A stretch of DNA of 64,000 nucleotides from Pseudomonas sp. AB6 (GCF_034314105.1 NZ_JAVIWJ010000001.1:498501-562500); one strand, 5' to 3'; shown: positions 36,289 through 46,854, numbered from the stretch's first letter. Notes: generated by a model not told the origin, from the sequence alone. Numbers and translations are program-made.

Positions 36289-36309
36289 CCGCTGAACGCC
36301 GTTCAGCGG
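36289..36309 (+). terminator. Hairpin after miaE
   Basis: CCGCTGAAC-GCC-GTTCAGCGG perfect stem, ten bases after the stop; only TCTCTT follows, so it is a weak candidate terminator. Confidence 0.5.
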
Positions 36310-36357
36310 TCTCTTCGAAATAAAAGCAAAGCTTCCTATTTAATGCTTGGCCATTCG

Positions 36358-36399
36358 CTGCTTAAGCAGTAATATCTTGCCATATTCCTGTCTAGGCAG
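36358..36399. promoter_or_regulatory. Two CTG-N6-CAG palindromes upstream of the MarR gene
   Basis: CTGCTTAAGCAG (36358-36369, a perfect palindrome) and CTGTCTAGGCAG (36388-36399, one mismatched pair) share the CTG-N6-CAG form. Their centres are 30 bp apart, about three helical turns, and they end 15 bases before the start codon. They are good candidates for an autoregulatory operator of the MarR protein that follows. Confidence 0.5.
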
Positions 36400-36414
36400 C
36401 TTTTTGGTGACTCG

Positions 36415-36903
36415 ATGAAACACTTCACTCCCGAGAATTTTCACGCCGGTCTCATGGGCTTGCTGATAGGCCGCGTTGACGGCCTGAAGAATCGCATCCT
36501 CGACACCCATCTGGTGCCTTACGGCGTGACCTCTTCGCAATTCAAAGTGCTGATTATTGTGGGCCAGTATCAGAGTGATACACCGGTTGAACTTTGCCGA
36601 CATCTGTCCCTCGACAGCGGTTCGATGACACGGATGATTGATCGTCTGGTGCAGAAGGGCTTGCTGGTCCGCGATCGATCGGAAACCGACCGTCGTCAGG
36701 TCAAGCTCGCGCTGACCGAAGAAGGCCAGAAATTGTCGGAGCGGCTGCCGCAGATTGGTGCCGAGGCAATGAATGACTTGTTCGGGGCACTCGACAGCGC
36801 CGAAGTAAAAAGTCTGGAGCAGATTCTGACAAAGGTGCTAGTGGCCGCTGACGATCAAATTACCATTGCCCGCCTCGGCTTTAACAAGGCGGGTAAGCAA
36901 TGA
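36415..36903 (+). CDS. MarR-family transcriptional regulator
   Basis: A 162-residue dimeric winged-helix regulator. The DNA-binding part has the MarR pattern: TSSQFKVLIIVGQYQSDTPVELCRHL, then the recognition helix SLDSGSMTRMIDRLVQKGLLVR and the wing RSETDRRQVKLALTEEG. The stop overlaps the outer-membrane-factor gene (ATGA), so it heads the four-gene efflux operon it presumably represses. Release by a phenolic or other toxic ligand is the family norm (inference). The paired palindromes just upstream are its likely binding sites. Confidence 0.92.
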   Translation: MKHFTPENFHAGLMGLLIGRVDGLKNRILDTHLVPYGVTSSQFKVLIIVGQYQSDTPVELCRHLSLDSGSMTRMIDRLVQKGLLVRDRSETDRRQVKLALTEEGQKLSERLPQIGAEAMNDLFGALDSAEVKSLEQILTKVLVAADDQITIARLGFNKAGKQ

Positions 36904-38396
36904 ACATCTTAGTCGTCCTAAGAGCCCCGTCTAAGCCGGCATTGTTGTTGCTGGGCCTCGCTATGAGCTTGTCCGGTTGTGCCAGCTATCACGGCCTGGA
37001 AACGAAGGGGACGAGCCTGGATGCGCAAAGCTTGCAGGCTACCCAGAGTTTTAAGGGCGTAAAACTGTCGCCAGCGGCCTGGCCAAAAACTGATTGGTGG
37101 AAAAGCCTCGGCGATCCTCAGCTCGACAGCTTGGTCACTGAAGCCTTGCGTGACAGCCCAGACATGCAGGTTGCCAGTGCCCGAGCGCATCAGGCCAGTG
37201 CTGCCGCGTATGCGGCCGACGCCCAACGAACCCCAACCCTGGATGCCGAAGGCGGTGTCACCCGTTCCCGTTTGGCTTCTGACCAGAGTCCGACGGGTAA
37301 AGGCGGTACTTACTCCACGGTACGTAACTTGGGTTTGAATTTTAACTACAACTTCGATTTGTGGGGCGGGCAACGGGCCACGTGGGAAGCGGCGTTGGGT
37401 CAGGCGCGTGCGGCTGAAATCGATCAACAGTCCGCCCGACTGACGCTCGCCGCCGATGTGGCGCGAGCCTACAGCAACCTCGGCCAGGCCCACGTGGTTT
37501 ACGACTTGGCGAACGATGACTTAAAGCGCACCCGGCAAATGCTTGACTTGGGCAACCGCCGCCTCGCATCGGGCATTGACAGTCGCTTCCAGTTTCAGCA
37601 GACCCAAAGCCTGGAAGCAGGCTCCGAAGCCCAACTAATCGATTCCGAAAAGCGCCTGCGCAGCGCAAAAATAAGTTTGGCAGTATTACTGGGCAAGGGC
37701 CCGGACCGTGGCGATGAGATCGCCCGGCCGAACGTTCTTAAGCCCAGTGCCGTGGCGTTGCCTTCATCGTTGCCCGCAGAGTTATTGGGACGTCGTCCTG
37801 ATCTGGTCGCGGCGCGCTGGCGGGTAGAGGCAGCGAGCAAGAATATTGTGGCCGGGAAAACCAATTTTTATCCCAACTTGAACCTGGGTGCTGCAGTAGG
37901 TACCGAGTCGCTGCTGGGGGATGCGATGTTTGGCTCGGCCAGTCGCTTCTTCAATATCGCCCCGGCGGTTTCCCTGCCGATTTTTGACGGTGGGCGCTTG
38001 CGTGCTGATCTCGATGCCCGCGATGCCGATTACGACCTCGCGGTGGCGCAGTACAACAAAAGCCTGGTTCAAGCCTTAGGCGATGTCAGTGACACCTTGT
38101 CCCAAATGCGCTCCATCAGTCGCCAAATCGAGGCGCAACAGCGCGCCAGCGAGATTGCCACTGCCTCCTATGATACGGCGACCCAACGCTTTGGCTCGGG
38201 TATTGGCAACTATGTCGACGTTTTAACCATTGAACAGCAATTGCTCCAGTCCCAACGCCAATTAGCCGACCTCACCGCTGAGCGAATCGACCTCTCGATT
38301 CAGTTGATGCAGGCCTTGGGTGGCGGATTTCAAAGCAGTTCTGCTGACCAGAACGCCGGACCGGGTACCCCTTCAACCGATTCGCAGACTGAATAA
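36900..38396 (+). CDS. Efflux outer-membrane lipoprotein (OprM/NodT family)
   Basis: A TolC-like outer-membrane channel of 498 residues. The lipoprotein signal peptide ends at LSGC (Cys27), so it is lipid-anchored. Two OEP repeats follow, marked by WWKSLGDPQLDSLV, ARAYSNLGQAHV, LLGRRPDLVAARWRVEAA and TASYDTATQRFGSGIGNYVDVLTIEQQLL. It forms the exit duct of the pump encoded with the MFP and MFS genes downstream. Confidence 0.92.
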   Translation: MNILVVLRAPSKPALLLLGLAMSLSGCASYHGLETKGTSLDAQSLQATQSFKGVKLSPAAWPKTDWWKSLGDPQLDSLVTEALRDSPDMQVASARAHQASAAAYAADAQRTPTLDAEGGVTRSRLASDQSPTGKGGTYSTVRNLGLNFNYNFDLWGGQRATWEAALGQARAAEIDQQSARLTLAADVARAYSNLGQAHVVYDLANDDLKRTRQMLDLGNRRLASGIDSRFQFQQTQSLEAGSEAQLIDSEKRLRSAKISLAVLLGKGPDRGDEIARPNVLKPSAVALPSSLPAELLGRRPDLVAARWRVEAASKNIVAGKTNFYPNLNLGAAVGTESLLGDAMFGSASRFFNIAPAVSLPIFDGGRLRADLDARDADYDLAVAQYNKSLVQALGDVSDTLSQMRSISRQIEAQQRASEIATASYDTATQRFGSGIGNYVDVLTIEQQLLQSQRQLADLTAERIDLSIQLMQALGGGFQSSSADQNAGPGTPSTDSQTE

Positions 38397-38411
38397 CTCA
38401 AGGTAATCGTC

Positions 38412-39671
38412 ATGGCTACTGCCGCTACCGAAAATGCTTCGACAAGCGACCCGAAAGATCAGAATGATCAGAAAGGTCAAACGCTGCAAAAAGATCAGAC
38501 TCCTCCAAAGGACGCCAATCCCGGCAAACGAAAGTTCTGGCTGTTGCTGGTACTGGTGCTGGTCGTGGTGGGCGCGCTGGGTATTTGGTTCTGGTATGAA
38601 AAATACGGGCGCTGGAATCAAAGTACCGATGATGCCTACGTAAACGGCAACGTGGTTGTGATCACGCCATTGGTGACCGGTACCGTGGTGAGTATTGGCG
38701 CCGATGACGGTGACTTGGTCCGTGAGGGGCAGGTGTTGATGCAGTTCGACCCAAGCGATGCTGAGGTCGGGTTGCAAAGTGCTGAGGCAAACCTGGGCAA
38801 GACCGTGCGCCAAGTGCGCGGTTTGTACAGCAATGTCGACGGTATGAAAGCGCAGTTGGCCGCACAGCGGGCTGAAGTGCAGAAAGCTCAGGACAACTAC
38901 AGTCGGCGTAAAAATCTCGCGGCGGGTGGGGCGATTTCTCTGGAAGAGCTCTCCCATGCACGGGACGATCTGACCACTGCACAAAATAGCTTGAACAATG
39001 TTCAGCAACAGCTGGCAACCAGCTCGGCCTTGGTCGATGACACCGTCGTTTCGTCGCACCCCGACGTCAAAGCTGCCGCCGCGCAGTTGCGCCAAGCTTA
39101 CCTGGCCGACGCCCGCAGTACCTTGGTCGCGCCTGTCACCGGTTACGTGGCCAAGCGCACGGTGCAACTGGGTCAGCGGGTTCAGCCAGGTACTGCATTG
39201 ATGGCGGTGATTCCGCTCAACGAAGTATGGATCGACGCCAACTTCAAGGAAACGCAGCTCGGCATGATGCGCATCGGTCAGCAAGTGGACATTGAAGCGG
39301 ATCTGTACGGTGGCGACGTGAAGTATACCGGCACGGTTGATAGCATTGGCGCCGGCACGGGCAGTGCGTTTGCCTTGCTTCCTGCGCAGAACGCCACCGG
39401 TAACTGGATCAAGATTGTGCAGCGGGTCCCGGTGCGCGTTCACGTTAACCCGGATCAGTTGACCGAGCACCCATTACGTATTGGTTTGTCCACCGTGGTC
39501 GATGTCAATCTGCACGACCAAAGTGGTCCGGTATTGGCCCAACAGCCGCCGAAGAAACCGGTGTTCAGCACCAACATTTACGATAAACAATTGGCCGACG
39601 CCGACGCGATGATTACTCGGTTGATTCACGAAAACAGTGCCGCCACCAGCAGCAAAACTGCTCAGCGCTGA
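38412..39671 (+). CDS. EmrA/HlyD-family membrane fusion protein
   Basis: A periplasmic adaptor of 419 residues. A Lys/Asp/Gln-rich cytoplasmic lead (about 1-38) precedes one membrane helix (LLLVLVLVVVGALGIWFWY). The biotinyl-lipoyl halves (STDDAYVNGNVVVITPLVTG; LVAPVTGYVAKRTVQLGQRV) flank a coiled-coil hairpin of about 100 residues. A beta-barrel domain follows (IDANFKETQLGMMRIGQQV). This is the EmrA form that pairs with 14-helix MFS pumps. It sits 15 bases after the outer-membrane-factor gene. Confidence 0.92.
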   Translation: MATAATENASTSDPKDQNDQKGQTLQKDQTPPKDANPGKRKFWLLLVLVLVVVGALGIWFWYEKYGRWNQSTDDAYVNGNVVVITPLVTGTVVSIGADDGDLVREGQVLMQFDPSDAEVGLQSAEANLGKTVRQVRGLYSNVDGMKAQLAAQRAEVQKAQDNYSRRKNLAAGGAISLEELSHARDDLTTAQNSLNNVQQQLATSSALVDDTVVSSHPDVKAAAAQLRQAYLADARSTLVAPVTGYVAKRTVQLGQRVQPGTALMAVIPLNEVWIDANFKETQLGMMRIGQQVDIEADLYGGDVKYTGTVDSIGAGTGSAFALLPAQNATGNWIKIVQRVPVRVHVNPDQLTEHPLRIGLSTVVDVNLHDQSGPVLAQQPPKKPVFSTNIYDKQLADADAMITRLIHENSAATSSKTAQR

Positions 39672-39734
39672 TACGCCAATCCGTCAGCTCCGGTACCTGT
39701 GCCGGAGCGCCGCTGAAGATTTAAAGGATTCGCG

Positions 39735-41267
39735 ATGAGCTCGAACGCCCCGGCCTCTTTTACACCGCCCAGTTTGTTGATGTGCACCATCGGCCTGTCG
39801 TTGGCGACTTTCATGCAGGTGCTCGACACCACGATTGCCAACGTCGCTTTGCCGACCATCGCCGGTAACCTGGGCGTGAGCTCGGAGCAAGGCACTTGGG
39901 TCATTACCTCGTTTGCGGTGAGTAACGCGATTGCGTTGCCGTTGACCGGCTGGCTTAGCCGTAGGGTCGGCGAAGTGAAGCTGTTTATATGGGCTACGAT
40001 TTTGTTCGTGATGGCCTCGTTCTTATGCGGTATTTCAACATCGATGCCTGAATTGGTGGGTTTTCGGGTGTTGCAAGGGGTGGTCGCCGGGCCGTTGTAC
40101 CCGATGACGCAGACGCTGTTGATCGCGGTTTACCCTCCGGCGAAAAGGGGGATGGCACTGGCACTGCTGGCGATGGTCACGGTGGTGGCGCCGATTGCCG
40201 GTCCGATTTTGGGCGGCTGGATTACTGACAGCTACAGCTGGCCGTGGATCTTCTTCATCAACGTGCCGATTGGTATCTTCGCGGCCTTGGTGGTGCGCTC
40301 GCAGATGAGCACTCGGCCGGTGGTCACCAGTCGTCAGCCGATGGATTACGTGGGGTTGATCACGTTGATTATCGGAGTTGGTGCGCTACAAATCGTGCTC
40401 GACAAGGGTAATGACCTGGATTGGTTCTCGTCCCATTTCATCATGATCGGGGCGGTGATCTCAGTAATCAGCCTGGCCATCTTTGTTATTTGGGAATTGA
40501 CCGACAAACATCCTATCGTCAATTTACGTCTGTTCGCTCACCGCAACTTTCGCATTGGCACCATTACCCTGGTAGGCGGCTATTCGGCGTTCTTCGGTAT
40601 CAATCTATTGCTACCGCAGTGGCTGCAAACGCAGATGGGCTATACCGCGACCTACGCGGGTTTCGCGGTGGCGCCGCTGGGTGTACTGCCGGTGTTGATG
40701 TCACCCTTTGTCGGCAAGTACGCGCATAAATTCGACATGCGACTGTTAGCGGGCATCGCCTTTTTCGCGATTGGGCTCAGTTGCTTTATGCGCGCTGACT
40801 TCACCAGCCAGGTGGATTTTTATGACATCGCCATGGTGCAGTTGTTCATGGGCGCGGGCGTTGCGCTGTTCTTCATGCCGACCTTGACCATCCTGCTGTC
40901 TGATCTGCCGCCCCACCAGATTGCCGACGGCTCCGGGCTTGCGACCTTCCTGCGTAACTTGGGCGGTAGTTTTGCGGCATCGTTGACGACGTGGATCTGG
41001 ATCCGCCGGGCTGACCAGCACCATGCGTATCTGAGCGAGAGCATCAGCACCTATGAGCCCGCAACTCGCGACGCGATCGCCACATTGGGCGGCGCAAGCA
41101 GCAAGGCTTATGCGCAACTGGAAGGGATAGTCAATGCCCAGGCGTACATGATGTCGACCGTGGACTACTTCTACATGCTGGGTTGGTGCTTCTTTGCGTT
41201 GATCATCTTGGTGTGGATGGCCAAACCACCGTTCACCGCCAAGGCAGGGCCTCCGGCGGGGCATTAA
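39735..41267 (+). CDS. EmrB-type MFS multidrug efflux transporter (DHA2 family)
   Basis: A 510-residue inner-membrane transporter with 14 predicted helices. DHA2 motifs are present: motif D1-like FMQVLDTTIANVALPTIAGNLG near residue 25, GWLSRRVGEVKLFIW (motif A), and RVLQGVVAGPLYPMTQTLL with the proton-linked arginine (motif B). The GPILGGWI segment is motif C. It completes a MarR-OMF-EmrA-EmrB operon, a tripartite pump exporting hydrophobic toxic compounds from the inner membrane to the outside. The substrates are unknown. Confidence 0.93.
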   Translation: MSSNAPASFTPPSLLMCTIGLSLATFMQVLDTTIANVALPTIAGNLGVSSEQGTWVITSFAVSNAIALPLTGWLSRRVGEVKLFIWATILFVMASFLCGISTSMPELVGFRVLQGVVAGPLYPMTQTLLIAVYPPAKRGMALALLAMVTVVAPIAGPILGGWITDSYSWPWIFFINVPIGIFAALVVRSQMSTRPVVTSRQPMDYVGLITLIIGVGALQIVLDKGNDLDWFSSHFIMIGAVISVISLAIFVIWELTDKHPIVNLRLFAHRNFRIGTITLVGGYSAFFGINLLLPQWLQTQMGYTATYAGFAVAPLGVLPVLMSPFVGKYAHKFDMRLLAGIAFFAIGLSCFMRADFTSQVDFYDIAMVQLFMGAGVALFFMPTLTILLSDLPPHQIADGSGLATFLRNLGGSFAASLTTWIWIRRADQHHAYLSESISTYEPATRDAIATLGGASSKAYAQLEGIVNAQAYMMSTVDYFYMLGWCFFALIILVWMAKPPFTAKAGPPAGH

Positions 41268-41294
41268 TGTAGAGCCGTAGCGCAAATACCGGTA

Positions 41295-41366
41295 GGGGCC
41301 AATTGGTTGGCGAGAGGCCTGAGGGGATGTCTCAATAAATCGCCTCCCCAACAAGTTGGCTCTACA
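41295..41366. repeat. Inverted pair of the second palindromic repeat family
   Basis: GGGGCCAATTGGTTGGCGAGA at 41295-41315 and CCCAACAAGTTGGCTCTAC at 41347-41366, enclosed by TGTAGAGCC/GGCTCTACA outer arms. It shares its core with 30861-30940. It lies between the convergent EmrB-like gene and lpxH, and touches the last codons of lpxH. Confidence 0.6.
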
Positions 41367-42105
41367 GAGGAATTGGGTGATCCGGCACAAAATCAAACGC
41401 CGCTAACTGAAAACCCTGTTCATCCACCTGCAATGCCCAGCCCTGACGATCCCAATCCCCTAACACAATGCGCGTGGCCGGTTCATCACCGACGTGCAGT
41501 TTGTGGATGGCGGGGCGGTGGGTATGGCCGTGGATGAGCGTGTGTACGCCGTATTGCGCCATGATGCGTGGCACTTCTTCCGGTGTAACGTCGACGATGT
41601 CATTAGCTTTCATTCGGGTTTGTGTCTGGCTCTCACTGCGCAGTTTGCGCGCGAGCTTATGGCGGGTGCTGAGCGGCAAGTGACGGAGTACAAACAGCGT
41701 CAGTGGGTTGCGCAAGTAACGGCGCATGCGCATGTACGCTTCGTCTCGGGTACACAGGCTGTCACCGTGCATTAACAGCACCGGTTCGCCGTTGAACTGC
41801 ACCACGCTGGGATCGCTCAATAACGTGCATCCCGCTGCTTTGCAGAAGGCGCGCCCGAGCATGAAGTCGCGATTACCGTGCATCAGGAAAATGTTAGTGC
41901 CGCTGTCGCTGAGTTGGCGCAGGGCTTGGCAAATCGACACCTGAAAAGGCGACATCGCGTCGTCGCCGATCCACGCTTCGAAGAAGTCGCCGAGGATGTA
42001 CAGCGCGTCGGCTGCCTTCGCTCGCCCTTCAAGCAGATCAACAAGCGCCCGGGTAATGTCCGGGCGTTGTTCTTCCAGGTGCAAATCAGAAATCAGCAAG
42101 ATCAC
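41362..42105 (-). CDS. lpxH: UDP-2,3-diacylglucosamine diphosphatase
   Basis: The 247-residue lipid A enzyme that hydrolyses UDP-2,3-diacylglucosamine to lipid X and UMP at the inner membrane surface. Metallophosphoesterase motifs: [49 protein letters not shown] and [12 protein letters not shown]. The length fits the family (240). Its ATG overlaps the ppiB stop by four bases, so it is translationally coupled to ppiB, as in other pseudomonads. Confidence 0.95.
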   Translation of the reverse strand: MILLISDLHLEEQRPDITRALVDLLEGRAKAADALYILGDFFEAWIGDDAMSPFQVSICQALRQLSDSGTNIFLMHGNRDFMLGRAFCKAAGCTLLSDPSVVQFNGEPVLLMHGDSLCTRDEAYMRMRRYLRNPLTLFVLRHLPLSTRHKLARKLRSESQTQTRMKANDIVDVTPEEVPRIMAQYGVHTLIHGHTHRPAIHKLHVGDEPATRIVLGDWDRQGWALQVDEQGFQLAAFDFVPDHPIPL

Positions 42106-42602
42106 TCAACGATCTCGGCGTTAGTGATGATCACGTCTTCAGTCGGTACGTCTTGATGACCGGCTTTCATCGTGGTGGCGACGCCTTTGATCTTGTCCAC
42201 CACGTCGGTTCCTTCGACCACATGACCAAACACGGTGTATCCCCAACCTTGAGCGGTCGGCGCCGTGTGGTTTAGGAATTGGTTATCACCCACGTTAATA
42301 AAAAACTGTGAGGAGGCCGAATGCGGCTCCATGGTACGTGCCATGGCGACCGTGTACTTGTCGTTCGAAAGACCGTTGCTGGCTTCGTTCTTGATGGTGG
42401 CGCGGGTTTTTTTTTGCGCCATGCCGGGCTCAAAACCACCGCCCTGGATCATGAAATTGCTGATGACCCGATGGAAAACGGTATTGCTGTAATAGCCTTC
42501 TTTAACGTACTGCACAAAGTTGGCAACAGTTTCTGGCGCCTTTTCGGCGTTCAGTTCCAAGACGATGTCGCCGTGGTTGGTGCTCAATTTGACTTTGGAC
42601 AT
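42102..42602 (-). CDS. ppiB: Peptidyl-prolyl cis-trans isomerase B, bacterial type
   Basis: A 166-residue cytoplasmic cyclophilin of the usual bacterial class. Motifs: [37 protein letters not shown] and [23 protein letters not shown]. It lacks the [16 protein letters not shown] segment of the other cyclophilin in this window. The start is the ATG at 42602 ([11 protein letters not shown]), not the longer frame. First gene of ppiB-lpxH; divergent from glnS. Confidence 0.94.
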   Translation of the reverse strand: MSKVKLSTNHGDIVLELNAEKAPETVANFVQYVKEGYYSNTVFHRVISNFMIQGGGFEPGMAQKKTRATIKNEASNGLSNDKYTVAMARTMEPHSASSQFFINVGDNQFLNHTAPTAQGWGYTVFGHVVEGTDVVDKIKGVATTMKAGHQDVPTEDVIITNAEIVE

Positions 42603-42731
42603 TGAAAAATCGCTCGTTTTGAATTTTTGGAAGAGGCGCGCTGGTCGCAACACCTTGACAGCTTCGGCTATGATAAGCGCTTTGATTTAGTCGGCCTACC
42701 CAGGTCGCGCACTTGTACGCCCAAGGATCCT

Positions 42732-44423
42732 ATGAGCAAGCCCACTGACTCCGCTGCGACTTCCAAGGCAGGCCCCGCCGTTCCGACCAATTTTCTGCGC
42801 CCTATCGTGCAGGCGGACTTGGATTCGGGCAAGCACACCAAGATCGTGACGCGCTTTCCGCCTGAGCCTAACGGCTATTTGCATATCGGCCACGCCAAAG
42901 CGATTTGTGTGAACTTTGGTCTGGCCCAAGAGTTTGGCGGTGAAACGCACCTGCGCTTCGATGACACCAATCCGGCCAAGGAAGATCAGGAGTACATCGA
43001 CGCTATCGAAAGTGACGTTAAGTGGCTGGGTTTTCAATGGTCCGGCGCCGTGCGCTATGCCTCACAGTATTTCGACCAATTGCACGATTGGGCCGTCGAG
43101 CTGATCAAGTCTGGCAAAGCCTACGTCGATGACCTGACCCCCGAGCAAGCGCGCGAATACCGTGGCACCTTGACCGAACCGGGCAAGAACAGCCCCTTCC
43201 GTGAGCGCAGTATTGAGGAAAACCTGGACCTGTTCGCCCGCATGAAGGCCGGCGAGTTCATTGACGGCGCTCGTGTGCTGCGGGCCAAGATCGACATGGC
43301 CTCGCCGAACATGAACCTGCGCGACCCGATCCTGTATCGCATTCGTCACGCACATCACCACCAGACCGGCGACAAGTGGTGCATTTACCCGATCTACGAC
43401 TTCACCCACGGGCAGTCGGACGCCATCGAAGGCATCACCCACTCGATCTGCACCCTGGAATTCGAAAGCCATCGCCCACTCTACGACTGGTTCCTCGACA
43501 ATCTTCCGGTGCCGAGTAAGCCGCGTCAGTATGAGTTCTCGCGCCTGAACCTGAACTACACCATCACCAGCAAGCGCAAGCTCAGGCAGTTGGTCGATGA
43601 GAAGCACGTGTTCGGTTGGGATGACCCGCGGATGTCGACTTTGTCGGGGTTTCGTCGTCGCGGTTACACCCCCGCGTCGATTCGCAACTTCTGCGAAATG
43701 ATCGGCACCAACCGTTCCGACGGCGTGGTGGATTTCGGCATGCTGGAATTCAGTATCCGTGACGACCTCGATCACAGTGCACCACGTGCCATGTGCGTGC
43801 TGCGTCCGCTGAAAGTCGTGATCACCAATTATCCGGAAGGTCAGGTCGAGAATCTTCAATTGGCCCGTCACCCTAAAGAAGACATGGGCGTGCGTGAACT
43901 GCCGTTTGCCCGTGAAATTTACATCGACCGTGATGACTTCATGGAAGAGCCACCAAAAGGCTACAAACGCCTGGAACCAAATGGCGAAGTGCGTCTGCGT
44001 GGCAGCTACGTGATCCGCGCCGACGAAGCGATCAAAGACGCTGACGGCAACATTGTCGAACTGCGTTGCTCTTATGACCCGCAAACACTGGGCAAAAACC
44101 CTGAAGGGCGCAAGGTCAAAGGCGTTGTGCATTGGGTGCCTGCAGCCGCCAGCGTTGAATGTGAAGTGCGTTTGTACGATCGCCTGTTCCGTTCGCCAAA
44201 TCCGGAAAAAGCCGAAGACAGCGCCAGCTTCCTGGACAACATCAACCCTGATTCCCTGCAAGTCCTGACGGGTTGTCGTGCTGAACCGTCATTGGCTCAA
44301 GCGCAGCCGGAAGACCGTTTCCAGTTTGAACGCGAAGGTTATTTCTGCGCGGACATCAAAGACTCGAAACCTGGCCAACCGGTCTTCAACCGTACGGTAA
44401 CTCTACGAGATTCGTGGAGTTAA
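42732..44423 (+). CDS. glnS: Glutaminyl-tRNA synthetase
   Basis: A class I aminoacyl-tRNA synthetase of 563 residues that charges tRNA-Gln. The HIGH motif is [22 protein letters not shown], and the KMSKS equivalent is TITSKRKL. The insertion [19 protein letters not shown] and the C-terminal anticodon-binding barrels are typical of GlnRS rather than GluRS. ATG at 42732 is preceded by CAAGGA. It is transcribed with cysS, 72 bases downstream across a REP-like hairpin. Confidence 0.96.
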   Translation: MSKPTDSAATSKAGPAVPTNFLRPIVQADLDSGKHTKIVTRFPPEPNGYLHIGHAKAICVNFGLAQEFGGETHLRFDDTNPAKEDQEYIDAIESDVKWLGFQWSGAVRYASQYFDQLHDWAVELIKSGKAYVDDLTPEQAREYRGTLTEPGKNSPFRERSIEENLDLFARMKAGEFIDGARVLRAKIDMASPNMNLRDPILYRIRHAHHHQTGDKWCIYPIYDFTHGQSDAIEGITHSICTLEFESHRPLYDWFLDNLPVPSKPRQYEFSRLNLNYTITSKRKLRQLVDEKHVFGWDDPRMSTLSGFRRRGYTPASIRNFCEMIGTNRSDGVVDFGMLEFSIRDDLDHSAPRAMCVLRPLKVVITNYPEGQVENLQLARHPKEDMGVRELPFAREIYIDRDDFMEEPPKGYKRLEPNGEVRLRGSYVIRADEAIKDADGNIVELRCSYDPQTLGKNPEGRKVKGVVHWVPAAASVECEVRLYDRLFRSPNPEKAEDSASFLDNINPDSLQVLTGCRAEPSLAQAQPEDRFQFEREGYFCADIKDSKPGQPVFNRTVTLRDSWS

Positions 44424-44433
44424 GCCACGGCAC

Positions 44434-44466
44434 TTGTGGTGGGGGCAGGCTTGCCAGCCCCCACAG
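44434..44466. repeat. REP-like palindrome between glnS and cysS
   Basis: TGTGGTGGGGGCAGGCTTGC followed by CAGCCCCCACAGG; GGGGGC and GCCCCC pair across an AGGCTTGCCA loop. It may stabilise the glnS mRNA within the glnS-cysS transcript. Confidence 0.6.
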
Positions 44467-44495
44467 GTATCAGCAAACCGGGTTAGGGATTTATC

Positions 44496-45878
44496 GTGCT
44501 TTCGATTTACAACACGCTCAGCAAGAGCAAAGAAGTTTTCACCCCGCTGGACGGCAACAAGGTGCGGATGTACGTATGCGGCATGACCGTTTACGACTTC
44601 TGCCACATTGGGCACGGTCGTAGCATGGTGGCGTTCGACTTGGTCACTCGCTGGCTGCGGTTTAGCGGCTATGACCTGACGTATGTACGCAACGTCACGG
44701 ACATAGACGACAAGATCATCAACCGTGCACGGGACAACGGCGAGTCGTTCGAGGCCCTTACCGCACGCATGATTGCAGCGATGCACGAGGATGAGGCGCG
44801 GCTGAACATCTTGCCGCCTGATCTGGAGCCGCGTGCCACCAATCATATCCCCGGCATGCACGCCATGATTCAGACCCTGATCGACAAGGGCTACGCCTAT
44901 GCGCCGGGTAACGGCGACGTGTATTACCGCGTCGGCAAATTCGTCGGTTACGGCAAGCTATCACGCAAGAAGATCGAAGACCTGCGCATTGGCGCGCGGA
45001 TCGAAGTGGATGAGTCGAAAGAAGATCCGCTGGACTTCGTTCTCTGGAAAGGCGTCAAACCAGGCGAGCCAAGTTGGGAGTCGCCGTGGGGCGCCGGGCG
45101 TCCGGGCTGGCATATTGAGTGCTCGGTGATGTCGACCTGCTGCCTGGGCGAGACCTTCGATATTCATGGTGGCGGCAACGACCTTGAGTTTCCGCATCAC
45201 GAAAACGAAATCGCCCAGAGCGAGGCTGCTACGGATAAGCCGTACGCCAATACCTGGATGCACTGCGGCATGATTCGCATCAACGGCGAGAAGATGTCCA
45301 AGTCGTTGAACAACTTCTTCACCATTCGCGACGTGCTGGAGAAGTATCAGCCGGAAGTGGTGCGCTACCTGTTGGTGTCCAGCCATTACCGCAGCTCGAT
45401 CAACTACTCCGAAGACAGCCTGAAAGAGTCCAAAGGTGCACTGGAACGGTTTTATCACGCGCTCAAAGGTTTGCCTGCGATGGCTCCGGCCGGCGGTGAA
45501 GCGTTTGTTGAACGCTTCTCTGCTGCCATGAATGACGACTTTGGAACTCCAGAAGCCTGCGCGGTGCTGTTCGAGATGGTGCGCGAGATCAACCGCCTGC
45601 GTGACACCGATATAAACGCCGCAGCTGGTTTAGCAGCACGTTTGAAAGAGTTGGCCAGTGTGTTGGGTGTCTTGCAGCTTGAGGCCGATGATTTTTTGCG
45701 TGCCGGTGCTGAAGGCCGTGTGGACGCGGCCGAAGTTGAAGCGCTGATTCAGGCCCGACTGGCAGCTCGCGCTGGCAAAGACTGGGCTGCCTCCGATCGC
45801 ATCCGCGACCAACTCACCGCCATGGGCGTGATGCTGGAAGACGGAAAGGGCGGGACGACCTGGCGTTTGGCTGACTGA
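44496..45878 (+). CDS. cysS: Cysteinyl-tRNA synthetase
   Basis: Class I synthetase of 460 residues charging tRNA-Cys. It has the zinc ligand in [23 protein letters not shown] (which also includes HIGH), the second zinc cysteine in [34 protein letters not shown], and the KMSKS loop [10 protein letters not shown]. The C-terminal helical domain includes [12 protein letters not shown]. Length is typical (461 in E. coli). Confidence 0.96.
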   Translation: MLSIYNTLSKSKEVFTPLDGNKVRMYVCGMTVYDFCHIGHGRSMVAFDLVTRWLRFSGYDLTYVRNVTDIDDKIINRARDNGESFEALTARMIAAMHEDEARLNILPPDLEPRATNHIPGMHAMIQTLIDKGYAYAPGNGDVYYRVGKFVGYGKLSRKKIEDLRIGARIEVDESKEDPLDFVLWKGVKPGEPSWESPWGAGRPGWHIECSVMSTCCLGETFDIHGGGNDLEFPHHENEIAQSEAATDKPYANTWMHCGMIRINGEKMSKSLNNFFTIRDVLEKYQPEVVRYLLVSSHYRSSINYSEDSLKESKGALERFYHALKGLPAMAPAGGEAFVERFSAAMNDDFGTPEACAVLFEMVREINRLRDTDINAAAGLAARLKELASVLGVLQLEADDFLRAGAEGRVDAAEVEALIQARLAARAGKDWAASDRIRDQLTAMGVMLEDGKGGTTWRLAD

Positions 45879-45930
45879 TGCAGTGCGCACAAGCTGCGCA
45901 CGGCATTACCTGTGAGATCGAAATCATTTA

Positions 45931-45955
45931 CGCCCTGATGCTGTCCATCAGGGCG
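45931..45955. terminator. Hairpin between convergent cysS and folD
   Basis: CGCCCTGATG-CTGTC-CATCAGGGCG, perfect 10-bp stem, between the two convergent stops. No strong T-run; it could act on both strands. Confidence 0.55.
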
Positions 45956-45999
45956 GCGCAGTGTGCGCAGATAATTCGTTCTCACTGAGGGGATACGGC

Positions 46000-46854
46000 T
46001 CAGATGTGCAGCGTTTCCGCTGCGTACAAGGTGTTTTCCAGTAAGCAGGCACGAGTCATGGGGCCGACGCCGCCTGGAACAGGAGTTATCCATCCTGCTC
46101 GGGGCAGCGCAGTTTCGTACACCACGTCGCCCACCAGCTTGCCGTCTTCCTGACGGTTTATACCGACGTCAATAACGATTGCGCCTTTCTTGATCCACTC
46201 GCCCTTGACCAGGCCCGGTTTTCCAGCGGCAACCACCACTAGGTCTGCGCGGCCTACATGGCCCGCCAAATCCCGGGTGAAGCGATGGGTAACAGTGACG
46301 GTGCAACCCGCTAGTAATAGCTCCATCGCCATGGGGCGCCCAACGATGTTCGAAGCGCCTACCACCACGGCGTCCAGCCCATAGAGGTCAACACCGGTGC
46401 TCTCTAGCAGGATAATGATGCCTTTGGGCGTACAAGGGCGGAGCAGGGGAATGCGCTGTGCCAAACGCCCGACGTTATACGGATGGAAACCATCAACGTC
46501 TTTGTCCGGGCGAATGCGCTCTAGCAGTTTTGACGCATCAAGGTGTTCAGGCAGGGGTAGCTGCAAGAGCACGCCATCAATGTTGTCGTCGTCGTTGAGA
46601 CGATCAATCAGATTGGTTAGCTCGTCCTGGGTGGTATATGTGGGCAGATCATAGGCTTGCGAGAGAAAACCAACCTCTTCGCAGTCTTTGCGCTTGTGCG
46701 AGACATAAACCTGAGAGGCGGGATCGTTGCCCACCAGAATCACAGCCAGCCCTGGCGTACGCAGGCCCTGCTGGTGACGCTCGGCGACACGTTTGGCGAT
46801 CTGCTGGCGCAGATTGGCTGCGATCGCTTTACCGTCTATTAGTTTTGCAGTCAT
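46000..46854 (-). CDS. folD: Methylenetetrahydrofolate dehydrogenase / methenyltetrahydrofolate cyclohydrolase
   Basis: A 284-residue bifunctional enzyme of one-carbon metabolism that interconverts methylene-, methenyl- and formyl-tetrahydrofolate with NADP. Catalytic motifs: [19 protein letters not shown] (Tyr and the key Lys), [10 protein letters not shown], the nucleotide-binding [17 protein letters not shown], and [15 protein letters not shown]. The length equals that of E. coli FolD (288). It is convergent with cysS. Confidence 0.96.
   Translation of the reverse strand: MTAKLIDGKAIAANLRQQIAKRVAERHQQGLRTPGLAVILVGNDPASQVYVSHKRKDCEEVGFLSQAYDLPTYTTQDELTNLIDRLNDDDNIDGVLLQLPLPEHLDASKLLERIRPDKDVDGFHPYNVGRLAQRIPLLRPCTPKGIIILLESTGVDLYGLDAVVVGASNIVGRPMAMELLLAGCTVTVTHRFTRDLAGHVGRADLVVVAAGKPGLVKGEWIKKGAIVIDVGINRQEDGKLVGDVVYETALPRAGWITPVPGGVGPMTRACLLENTLYAAETLHI

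Noticed and set aside
36900..41267. Considered a novel export system
   Set aside because: The MarR-OMF-EmrA-EmrB order is a well-known tripartite multidrug pump.
42627..42731. N-terminal extension of glnS
   Set aside because: Residues before MSKPTDSA are not conserved and the region holds the promoter; the ATG at 42732 has a ribosome site.
43062..44261. 399-codon open frame antisense to glnS
   Set aside because: Shadow of glnS, which is complete with HIGH and KMSKS motifs.
44434..44466. Possible terminator between glnS and cysS
   Set aside because: No T-run, and it matches the REP-like palindromes, so it is listed as a repeat.
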